A stretch of DNA of 5,987 bases from Spirochaetales bacterium (GTDB lineage Bacteria; Spirochaetota; Spirochaetia; Sphaerochaetales; Sphaerochaetaceae), in NCBI GenBank assembly GCA_017475725.1, contig JAFVFA010000070.1:1-5987 (forward strand), in the 5' to 3' direction. Below the pieces are notes generated by a model, which was not told where the DNA came from, did no database searches, and saw only the letters and a program-made list of their open reading frames with translations. This document shows positions 1-5,916 of this stretch, one piece after another (the stretch's first letter is position 1; each line of letters begins with the position of its first letter). Both the position numbers and the translations under genes were made by a program.

Positions 1-933
1 ATCATAGCCATGATCTGGGGATTCAGCAAGAAATTCCAACCATCAATCAAGGTAGAGGACATCAGAAAAGATGCCTTGAACCTTTCAACCGGCACCAGAG
101 TCGGCACACCGAAAGGCGATGGGCTGAGCATTGACATTGACGAGCGCACCGTCACAGAGTTCTTCCACAAGAAGTACCTTCTGCGAGACATCCACCTGGA
201 CATAGAGCCGGGCCACATGGTTCTTCTCCTTGGCGGCTCAGGTACGGGGAAGACGACCTTCCTGAACGCGGTGAACGGTTATGAGAAGGCCAAGGCCAAG
301 ATAACGCTGAACGGCACGGACATATACAAGCACTACAGGCGGATGCAGTACCAGATAGGCTTTGTCCCCCAGCAGAATCTGATCAGGGGCAAGGACACGA
401 TCCAGCACACTGTTGACGATGCTGCAATGCTTCGCCTTCCCATCGGAATAAATGCGGAAGGTCGGAAAGGCATGGAGGAGAACGTGCTTGACACCTTCGG
501 ACTTTCTCCAAGCAGAAGTCACTATGTCGAGAAGCTCTCCGGCGGACAGCTAAGAAGGCTGTCCATTGCAATGGAGCTGATCTCGGACCCCTACCTCTTC
601 ATCCTTGACGAACCGGACTCCGGTCTTGACGGAGTCATGGCCAGGGAGCTGATGACCAAGCTCAGGGAGATTGCGGACCAAGGCAGAATAGTCATAGTCA
701 TAACCCACACCCCGGACAGGGTCATAGACCTGTTCGACGACGTCATAGTCCTTGCGAAGGACCACCACAGGACAGGAAGGCTGGCATTCTACGGAAGCGT
801 CGACGAGGCGAAGGCTTTCTTCGGCCGTGACAGCATGGAAAGGATCGTCATGGCGATAAACTCCAAGGACACCGGAGGCGAAGGTCTGGCTGAGGACTAC
901 ATCAGGAAGTATGCGGAGGTTTGCAATGGCTGA
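1..933 (+). CDS. ABC transporter ATP-binding protein, ABCG/ABC-2 exporter type, 5' end probably outside the window
   Basis: This is the cytoplasmic ATPase that powers the membrane permease encoded directly downstream; the cargo cannot be told from sequence. Counting from the Met at base 10, all nucleotide-binding motifs are in order: Walker A GGSGTGKT (75-82), Q-loop VPQQ (119-122), signature LSGGQ (176-180), Walker B LFILDEP (196-202, catalytic Glu 201) and the switch His in THTP (His 233). About 40 residues precede the domain. The frame is open to the window edge (codons atc ata gcc before that Met) and no Shine-Dalgarno is visible before base 10. The Ile-Ile-Ala-Met-Ile-Trp-Gly-Phe stretch followed by Lys-Lys looks like the end of a membrane helix. 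I therefore infer that the true start lies upstream and the protein has a membrane or sensor N-terminus. The stop overlaps the permease start by 8 bases, indicating translational coupling. ATPase identity is very sure; the start is not. Confidence 0.92.
   Translation: MIAMIWGFSKKFQPSIKVEDIRKDALNLSTGTRVGTPKGDGLSIDIDERTVTEFFHKKYLLRDIHLDIEPGHMVLLLGGSGTGKTTFLNAVNGYEKAKAKITLNGTDIYKHYRRMQYQIGFVPQQNLIRGKDTIQHTVDDAAMLRLPIGINAEGRKGMEENVLDTFGLSPSRSHYVEKLSGGQLRRLSIAMELISDPYLFILDEPDSGLDGVMARELMTKLREIADQGRIVIVITHTPDRVIDLFDDVIVLAKDHHRTGRLAFYGSVDEAKAFFGRDSMERIVMAINSKDTGGEGLAEDYIRKYAEVCNG
915..920 (+). promoter_or_regulatory. Ribosome binding site that fixes the permease start
   Basis: GGAGGT lies 5 bases before the ATG at 926. 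An upstream in-frame ATG at 911 would begin inside or before this site and has no Shine-Dalgarno of its own, so 926 is the better start. The site lies inside the last codons of the ATPase gene, so ribosomes finishing the ATPase can reinitiate on the permease. Confidence 0.75.
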
Positions 934-2131
934 GACTACAAGGACTCTTAGGTACCGCGGAAGGATTGAGCAGATCGGCATTTTCCTTGCCAAGCAGCTC
1001 AGGATGTTCGTCTATCAGAGTGACTGGAAGTTCCTTCCGATGGCCGTAGTGATTGCAGGACTTGTGTCACTTGTCGTGAGAAACGACTTCTTCCAGACCA
1101 TGGAGGGTACGCTGAAAGGTGCCCTGGCGCTCAGCTGTGTCGCAATCTGGAACGGCTGCTTCAACTCCGTACAGGTCGTGTGCCGTGAGCGTGAGATAGT
1201 CAAGCGTGAGCATCGCGCCGGCATGCACATCTCATCATACATAATAAGCCACATGCTGTATCAGGCTCTGCTCTGTCTGGTGCAGTCCGCATTGACGATA
1301 TTCGTGTGCACAAGGATGGGGATCAAATTCCCGAAAGCTGGAGTAATGACCCATTTCATGGTTCTTGACATCGGAATCACGGTCTTCCTCATATCCTATG
1401 CCACGGATATGATTGCCCTCTGGATCTCATGCCTGGTGCATACAACAACTGCGGCCATGTCGATAATGCCGTTCCTTCTCATAGTCCAGTTCGTGTTCTC
1501 CGGAGGGGTCTTCACCCTTCCCCAGTGGTCCAACGGCCTGTCCAAGCTGATGGTATCCAACTATGGAGTCAAGTGCATCGCAGCCCAGGCCGACTACAAC
1601 AACCTGCCGATGGCGACTGCATGGAGCACTGTCGAGAAACTTGAGGAGACGAAGGTTCCAATAGAGTTCACCCTTGGAGAGGCCGCGAACGCTCTCAGCG
1701 CCGACAAGGACAACCCGATGGTGCAGGCAATAAGGGCTGCAAGATTCGGGGATGTGGCGGATGTGCTGTTCGCAGCGCTGGAGGTGAAGAACCCCGAAGA
1801 GGTAATGCTGATGCTTTCCCTCAGCGGTCTGGGCAGGGACACCCCTGTAGGCGAGATCGCCGACAGGATAGCCTCAAGCGATTACGTTGCCAAGAACGGG
1901 GACAAGGAGTTCTCGTTCACACTGACTATCGGGGAGATGGTGGACATGGTGGGCAGAGACAGGGTCAAAGAGTTCCTCCAGAATGAAGCCGCTGCAACCC
2001 ACAGAAAGGCCTACTATGAACAGTCAAGGAAGAACATCGGGTCTTTCTGGTGGAGCTTCGCTGCGTTCAGTTTGGTCTTTGGGGCCATGTCAGTGATAAC
2101 ACTTGAGTTCATAGACAAGGACAAGCGCTAA
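926..2131 (+). CDS. ABC-2 type (ABCG-like) transporter permease
   Basis: A 401-residue membrane partner of the preceding ATPase, probably forming an exporter; the substrate is unknown. Hydrophobic segments are visible near residues 36-51, 63-82, 105-128, 142-167, 175-198 and 373-396, giving six helices as in the ABC2_membrane family. Between helices 2 and 3 a charged stretch (REREIVKREHRAGM, about 87-100) matches the coupling-helix region of ABCG transporters, which contacts the ATPase. Between helices 5 and 6 lies a soluble loop of about 174 residues, predicted to face outwards. It is much longer than the equivalent loop of eukaryotic ABCG2 and contains three short look-alike Gly-Glu segments. 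The protein ends in LEFIDKDKR and a TAA stop. It overlaps the ATPase by 8 bases. Family assignment is firm; the helix limits were judged by eye. Confidence 0.9.
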   Translation: MAETTRTLRYRGRIEQIGIFLAKQLRMFVYQSDWKFLPMAVVIAGLVSLVVRNDFFQTMEGTLKGALALSCVAIWNGCFNSVQVVCREREIVKREHRAGMHISSYIISHMLYQALLCLVQSALTIFVCTRMGIKFPKAGVMTHFMVLDIGITVFLISYATDMIALWISCLVHTTTAAMSIMPFLLIVQFVFSGGVFTLPQWSNGLSKLMVSNYGVKCIAAQADYNNLPMATAWSTVEKLEETKVPIEFTLGEAANALSADKDNPMVQAIRAARFGDVADVLFAALEVKNPEEVMLMLSLSGLGRDTPVGEIADRIASSDYVAKNGDKEFSFTLTIGEMVDMVGRDRVKEFLQNEAAATHRKAYYEQSRKNIGSFWWSFAAFSLVFGAMSVITLEFIDKDKR

Positions 2132-2144
2132 GACGCAGTGCGTC
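2132..2144 (+). other. Small hairpin directly after the permease stop
   Basis: GACGC-AGT-GCGTC is a perfect 5-bp stem with a 3-base loop that starts one base after the TAA stop. No T-tract follows, so it is not a convincing intrinsic terminator alone. It may protect the 3' end of the mRNA or be chance. Confidence 0.3.
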
Positions 2145-2191
2145 CTCCTACCGCATGGCTTCAAGTCCCACCTGTTTCCCTTTCAAACAAC

Positions 2192-2217
2192 GAAGACCGG
2201 TCTTTCGGCCGGTCTTC
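2192..2217. terminator. Probable bidirectional terminator between the ABC operon and tRNA-Leu
   Basis: GAAGACCGG (2192-2200) and CCGGTCTTC (2209-2217) form a perfect 9-bp GC-rich stem with an 8-base loop. On the minus strand it begins 5 bases after the tRNA 3' end and is followed by GTTGTTTG. On the plus strand it lies about 60 bases after the permease stop and is followed by ATGTTTG. Both T-tracts are short, but the position between convergent units fits termination from both sides, best for the tRNA. Confidence 0.7.
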
Positions 2218-2222
2218 ATGTT

Positions 2223-2302
2223 TGCGGGAAAAGGGACTTGAACCCTCACTCTTGCGAATAGGAACCTAAATCCTACGTGTCTGCCAGTTCCACCATTCCC
2301 GC
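2223..2302 (-). tRNA. tRNA-Leu, anticodon UAG (reads CUA and related CUN codons)
   Basis: The 80-base minus-strand sequence folds as a class II bacterial tRNA. The acceptor GCGGGAA pairs with TTCCCGC (7 bp), followed by discriminator A. The D-stem is GTG/CAC around an AACTGGCAGA-type loop. The anticodon stem TAGGA/TCCTA holds loop TTTAGGT with anticodon TAG at 2266-2268. An 11-base variable arm (TTC/GAG with a GCAA loop) and T-arm GAGGG-TTCAAGT-CCCTT complete it. CCA is not encoded, since AACAT follows the discriminator, so it must be added by tRNA nucleotidyltransferase. The gene lies 48 bases after tldE on the same strand and has its own promoter and a terminator hairpin right behind it. 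Confidence 0.95.
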
Positions 2303-2312
2303 GCGCAGATTG

Positions 2313-2342
2313 AGGATAGCACAAAAGGAACTGGCAGTTCAA
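2313..2342 (-). promoter_or_regulatory. Promoter of tRNA-Leu
   Basis: On the minus strand, TTGAAC (2342-2337) and TATCCT (2318-2313) are separated by 18 bases. The -10 has an upstream TGTGC, which includes an extended -10 TG. Initiation about 7 bases downstream would fall near 2306, just before the mature tRNA end at 2302. The box and its flanks are almost identical to the tldD promoter core at 5120-5135. Confidence 0.6.
2328..2340 (-). terminator. Weak possible terminator or attenuator after tldE
   Basis: Read on the minus strand, GAACT-GCC-AGTTC followed by CTTTTG forms a 5-bp stem with a short T-run, 10 bases after the tldE stop. The stem is short and overlaps the tRNA promoter's -35 and spacer, so it may be only a palindrome within the promoter. 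Some tldE transcripts may read through into the tRNA. Confidence 0.3.
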
Positions 2343-2350
2343 TCGAGAAC

Positions 2351-3679
2351 TCAGCCGGCTATGCTGATATCCCTTATGAGGGCACTTGGAGAGCCGATTC
2401 TGGTGTATCCATGAGGAGTGCCGAATTCAACCTTGTCCCCCAAGGCCTCGATACTCTTCAGAAGCTCGTAGAAGTTGCCTGAGATCGTGAAGGATGTGAC
2501 GCTCTTGCCCAGCTTCCCTCCGGAGATCTCGAATCCCGCGCATTCGATGGAGAAGTCACCTGTCGAGGCATTGGCTCCGGCATGAAGGCCCTTCATCTCC
2601 TTGACGCAGATTCCATCGTCACCGGCCAGGGCGTAGAGTTCGTCCTCCGTCTTGTCCCCGGCCTCAAGGTAGAAGCTGAACAGAGATGTGCCCTCCGCCC
2701 CAAGGAATGGTCCGGAGTTGCCTGTGGTCTTCTTTCCGGCCTCCTCAGCTGACGAGATGCTGTACAGCAAGGTCTTCAGAATCCCCTTCTCTATGATGCT
2801 CTTCCTGTATGTTGCAACGCCGTCCGCATCGAACTGGATGGGACATGGGCTGGTAGCCTCGAACGGGTCATCAACAAGAGTCACCACAGGTGATGCAATG
2901 CTCTGCCCCTCCTTGTCCTTCAGCAAGGACATGCCGAGTGTGGCATAGCGGCCGAAGAATATCGGCGAGAACGCGCTGAGCATCATCCGCATGCAATCAG
3001 AGGACATTACTATGTTCGCTTTTCTGGTCTTGGTTGGACCGGAGCCGAGCTTTGCGATGGCCTCATTCACGCAGTTGTCCAGCTTTATCTCATTGATGTC
3101 GCGAATCGCGATATCCATTCCGAGCTTTACCTCCTCGCCTTCCTTGACCACCGCACTCTGGTAATAGCCTGTTGAACCGCAGGTGTTCTCAAGCAGAAGC
3201 CCCTTGCTGTTGGCAAGGCAGATGGTGCTCTTCTCGGAGAAGATCGTGGAGTCGGACCCCTCCTGAACCCTTGGGTCTGCATCAAGCATCTGGTTCTGGA
3301 TCTCAAGGACCTTGTCAACAATCTGTGACATCTCAGGCTCCTGATAGGAGCACTCTGGAATGCTCTCATAACTTGGGCTTCCCTCGAAGATGTAGCACTT
3401 GCTCTTGCCCTCCAATGATGATCCGTTGTCGATTGCACTGTCGACCAGGGCCTCAAGGGACTCGTCATCAAATATGTTGGTGCTTGATGATCCGCCTCTG
3501 CCGTTCACCACAGCGGTGAAGGTCAGAGCCGATGAAACCTCTATGCTTGTATCCGAGATGGCCCTTCCCGTTGCGGAGGCGCTGAGTCCGGAGCTGCCGC
3601 TGAAGACCATCTTGTACTCCTCAAGACCTCTGGCCTTGCAGATTGCATCTATCTTTTCCTTGATCTGTCTGAAATCCAT
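2351..3679 (-). CDS. tldE: TldE/PmbA, non-catalytic subunit of the TldD-TldE metalloprotease
   Basis: A 442-residue protein of the TldD/PmbA (U62) family, close to the usual family length. In E. coli, TldE pairs with TldD in a heterodimer that degrades short unfolded peptides, completes microcin B17 maturation and helps remove the CcdA antitoxin. Here the subunit lacks any HExxxH zinc motif, as expected for TldE. Family signatures are present in the C-terminal half: FDADGVATYRK (283-293), GLHAGANASTGDFS (364-377) and FTISGNFYELL (397-407). The start lies 4 bases after the tldD stop, and the Shine-Dalgarno (GGAGG/AAGG) overlaps the last tldD codons, so translation is coupled. The stop is TGA. 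The substrate in this organism is unknown: no peptide precursor or toxin-antitoxin gene is visible nearby. Identity is very sure. Confidence 0.95.
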   Translation of the reverse strand: MDFRQIKEKIDAICKARGLEEYKMVFSGSSGLSASATGRAISDTSIEVSSALTFTAVVNGRGGSSSTNIFDDESLEALVDSAIDNGSSLEGKSKCYIFEGSPSYESIPECSYQEPEMSQIVDKVLEIQNQMLDADPRVQEGSDSTIFSEKSTICLANSKGLLLENTCGSTGYYQSAVVKEGEEVKLGMDIAIRDINEIKLDNCVNEAIAKLGSGPTKTRKANIVMSSDCMRMMLSAFSPIFFGRYATLGMSLLKDKEGQSIASPVVTLVDDPFEATSPCPIQFDADGVATYRKSIIEKGILKTLLYSISSAEEAGKKTTGNSGPFLGAEGTSLFSFYLEAGDKTEDELYALAGDDGICVKEMKGLHAGANASTGDFSIECAGFEISGGKLGKSVTSFTISGNFYELLKSIEALGDKVEFGTPHGYTRIGSPSALIRDISIAG

Positions 3680-3683
3680 AGTC

Positions 3684-5069
3684 TCACCTTCCTCCCACTG
3701 TAATCTTGGAAACCCTGATCAGAGGCTGTCCGACGTTCACGGGAATGCTTCCGCTCTGGGAGCCGCACATTCCGGTTCCGTGGGCAAGGTTCCTGCCGAC
3801 CATGTCGATGTCCTTGATGATCTCGGAACCTCTGCCTATCAGTGTTGCACCTCTCACCGGCTCGCAGATCTTTCCGTCACGGACCATGTAGCACTCCAGG
3901 ACGCCGAAGTTGAAGGCTCATGTCGCAGGGTTCACGCTTCCGCCACCCATGTTCTTCGCATAGAGGCCATACTCTATCGATCCGATGATGTCCTCGTCAG
4001 AGTCGGTTCCGGGGGCGATGTAGGTGTTCGTCATCCTGGATGTCGGAGCGAACGAGAAGTTCTGTCTCCTTGCATTGCCTGTAGGCTTGAAGCCCTCCAT
4101 CCTCCTTGCGTTGAAGGTGTCGATCATGTAGCTCTTGAGGACACCGTTCTCAATCAGGACGTTGCGCTGCCCAGGTCTTCCCTCGTCATCGATGTTGATG
4201 CTGCCCCATGCATTCGGGATGGTCCCGTCATCTATTGCAGTGACCTTTGGGTTGGCCACCAGCTGGCCTATCTTGCCGCAGAACTCAGAGACCCCGTAGG
4301 CGACCTGAGTAGCCTCAAGGCTGTGTCCTGTGGCCTCATGGAAGATGACTCCTCCGAAGGCGTTCTCTATTGCAACAGGATACTGGCCAGCCTTGCAGTA
4401 GCCGGCATTGATGTTGACCATTGCGATCCTGGCCGCTTCACGCCCTATGTCAGCCGGGTCTATCTGCTCAAGGAAGACCTCCAGTCCGGCCTGTCGTCCT
4501 GGGCCGTAGAACCCTGACTGGTTCTCTGAACCGCGACTTGCCGTTGCAGAGCACGAAAGCCTGGTCCTGATTTGCCTGTCAGCGGTGTAAAGTCCTTCGC
4601 TGTTGGCTATCCAGAATCTTCTATCAGTGTCCAGATATGTTGTCTGCACCTGCGAAATCTCGCTGTTGTAGGCTCTTGCGGCATCGTTAGCCTTCCTGAC
4701 AAGGTCAATCTTCCTCTTGTTGGAGATTGAAGACGAGACTATCTTCACTGGCGAGATGTTGGCTGGGATCCTTTCTGCGAACTCAGTTCTCTGCGTAGTC
4801 GGGGCATCCGAGAAGACACCTGCCACGTTGCGCGCCAGCGACAGCACGCCGTTCGGTGAGAGATCCCCTGTTGACCCGTAGACGGTTCTGAGGCCCTTGT
4901 ATATTCTGAGTCCCATTCCACAGACAGTGGACCCCTGGATCCTGTGGATAGCATTGTCAACCATCTGGATGTACTTGTCCTCGGTGTTCTCAAGGAACAC
5001 CTCGGCGAAGTCCGCACCTGTGCTCAGTGCAGCATCCAGAACTTCATTTATGAGGCTTTTGCTAAGCAT
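3684..5069 (-). pseudogene. tldD: TldD, catalytic subunit of the TldD-TldE zinc metalloprotease, interrupted by one in-frame TGA (codon 384)
   Basis: The frame spans 461 codons, the normal TldD length, with a single internal TGA at 3918-3920. Before it, residues 1-383 carry the zinc motif HEATGH (His 244, Glu 245, His 249). After it, residues 385-461 remain in the same frame and keep the family C-terminus, including GTGMCGSQSG with Cys 435. That residue corresponds to the cysteine that completes the zinc site in E. coli TldD (His 262, His 266, Cys 454). A protein ending at residue 383 would therefore lack a metal ligand and the final strands, and I expect it to be inactive. The family has Gly after the PAT motif, so GGA to TGA (one base, plus-strand C to A at 3920) explains the stop. 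No other damage is seen, so this is a recent mutation, a strain variant or a sequence error. The start has GGAGG at 5076-5080. tldE follows after 4 bases. Confidence 0.92.
3918..3920 (-). other. In-frame TGA codon inside tldD
   Basis: The minus strand reads GCG ACA TGA GCC TTC AAC TTC GGC, that is Ala-Thr-stop-Ala-Phe-Asn-Phe-Gly. TldD proteins normally have Thr-Gly-x-Phe-x-Phe here. The same frame stays open for another 77 codons to the genuine TGA stop at 3684-3686. Confidence 0.95.
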
Positions 5070-5119
5070 TCGTTTCCTCCATCAGCAATCAACATTGTGT
5101 TTCTGTGCAAATAGACACG

Positions 5120-5154
5120 GATTGAGTATAGCACAGTGCTTTTTCGCTCGACAA
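5120..5154 (-). promoter_or_regulatory. Promoter of the tldD-tldE operon
   Basis: On the minus strand, TTGTCG (5154-5149) and TATACT (5130-5125) are separated by 18 bases, with TGTGC just upstream of the -10. The leader to the tldD ATG would be about 50 bases, with GGAGG 6 bases before the start. The spacer includes the palindrome AGCAC-A-GTGCT (5130-5140), which could be an operator or simply the extended -10 context. The -35 overlaps the -35 of the divergent promoter. Confidence 0.6.
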
Positions 5155-5176
5155 CAGGAATGGCTCAGTTTATAGT
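5148..5176 (+). promoter_or_regulatory. Promoter of the metallo-hydrolase / nitroreductase unit
   Basis: TCGACA (5148-5153) and TATAGT (5171-5176) are separated by 17 bases, and each matches the sigma70 consensus at five of six positions. Initiation would be near 5183, giving a leader of about 23 bases that contains the ribosome site GGAGGG (5197-5202). The palindrome TATAG-TTT-CTATA (5171-5183) covers the -10 and the probable start point, a common place for a repressor operator. Confidence 0.55.
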
Positions 5177-5205
5177 TTCTATAGGCAGAAACACATGGAG
5201 GGAAC

Positions 5206-5916
5206 ATGCCATTCGACGTCAGGGCAATAGACAGGAGCACATGGATATTCGAGGACTCGGGAGTGAGGTTCTTCCTGCTTGAAGGAAAGAAGAGGTCTCT
5301 CCTGATAGACAGTGGGATGACCGTACGGAACGTGAAGAACATAGCGAGTGGTCTGACTGCCCATCAGGTTCTTCTTCTCAACACACATGCGGACCCTGAC
5401 CACATCGGAGGGAACAGGGAATTCGACAGTTTCTACATGAATCCGGCCGAGGCGATCAACTACTACAAACTCCACAACGGCACAGGGGAGATGGTTCCCG
5501 TCTGGGATGGAGACATCATAGACCTCGGGGACAGACCGCTTAAGATCATCACAACACCGGGGCACACCCCCGGAAGCATAGCGGTGCTGGACATCATGCG
5601 CAGAATCATATTCACCGGAGACCCAATCCAGACCGGAAGGATCTTCATGTTCGGAATCCACAGGGAGATGCACGCCTACAGGCTAAGCCTTCTGAAGCTC
5701 AACGCCATGTCTGACCAGTTCGATCTGATCTACCCTTCACATGCTGTCTGCCCAGTGGAGAAGGACCTGATAATGAAGCTCTATGAAGCCTCAGGGAAAA
5801 TACTGGACGGTTCCGCATCCGGAGTGGAACAGGAGGTCCATGGAAAGAGAATAATGGCCTATGACATGGGCATTGCAACGTTTTTATGCGATGGAGGTGA
5901 AAATGGAAGCACTTGA
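5206..5916 (+). CDS. Metallo-beta-lactamase-fold hydrolase (glyoxalase II-like)
   Basis: A 236-residue single-domain cytoplasmic protein with no signal peptide. The metal-binding set of the MBL fold is present in order: THADPDHIGG (His 61, Asp 63, Asp 65, His 66), TPGHTPGS (His 120), FTGDP (Asp 139) and PSHA (His 179). The first motif is HxDxDH rather than the usual HxHxDH, so the second ligand of the Zn1 site is Asp instead of His. The family hydrolyses thioesters, lactones, phosphoesters and other substrates, and the substrate here cannot be named. An early LLIDSG segment (32-37) is typical of the fold. The start is set by GGAGGG just upstream. The gene overlaps the following nitroreductase-like gene by 14 bases, so the two are probably co-translated. 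It is divergent from tldD. The fold is very sure; the specific role is unknown. Confidence 0.9.
   Translation: MPFDVRAIDRSTWIFEDSGVRFFLLEGKKRSLLIDSGMTVRNVKNIASGLTAHQVLLLNTHADPDHIGGNREFDSFYMNPAEAINYYKLHNGTGEMVPVWDGDIIDLGDRPLKIITTPGHTPGSIAVLDIMRRIIFTGDPIQTGRIFMFGIHREMHAYRLSLLKLNAMSDQFDLIYPSHAVCPVEKDLIMKLYEASGKILDGSASGVEQEVHGKRIMAYDMGIATFLCDGGENGST
5893..5898 (+). promoter_or_regulatory. Ribosome binding site of the nitroreductase-like gene
   Basis: GGAGGT lies 4 bases before the ATG at 5903, inside the end of the hydrolase gene. It supports that start although the two reading frames overlap. Confidence 0.65.

Noticed and set aside
911..925. Upstream ATG at 911 as permease start
   Set aside because: The ribosome site GGAGGT lies after this ATG and is correctly spaced only for the ATG at 926.
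2161..2242. Integration (att) site at tRNA-Leu
   Set aside because: The repeated 10 bases are inverted rather than direct, and no integrase or foreign-looking genes are in the window.
2148..2342. Minus-strand 64-codon open frame
   Set aside because: It runs through the tRNA-Leu gene and its terminator hairpin; the peptide is a translation of tRNA sequence.
3684..3887. Separate 67-residue gene starting at the Met after the tldD TGA
   Set aside because: It is simply the conserved C-terminus of TldD, with no ribosome site of its own.
3918..3920. Selenocysteine or glycine decoding of the tldD TGA
   Set aside because: The family has Gly, not Cys, at this site, and I see no convincing SECIS-like hairpin directly downstream. 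TGA ends four genes in this window, so use of UGA as Gly throughout the genome is unlikely. A point change is simpler.
3399..4517. Plus-strand open frame of 372 codons antisense to tldE and tldD
   Set aside because: It lies opposite two well-conserved genes, crosses their junction, has no ribosome site, and its translation resembles no known protein. It is a shadow of the codon bias on the other strand.
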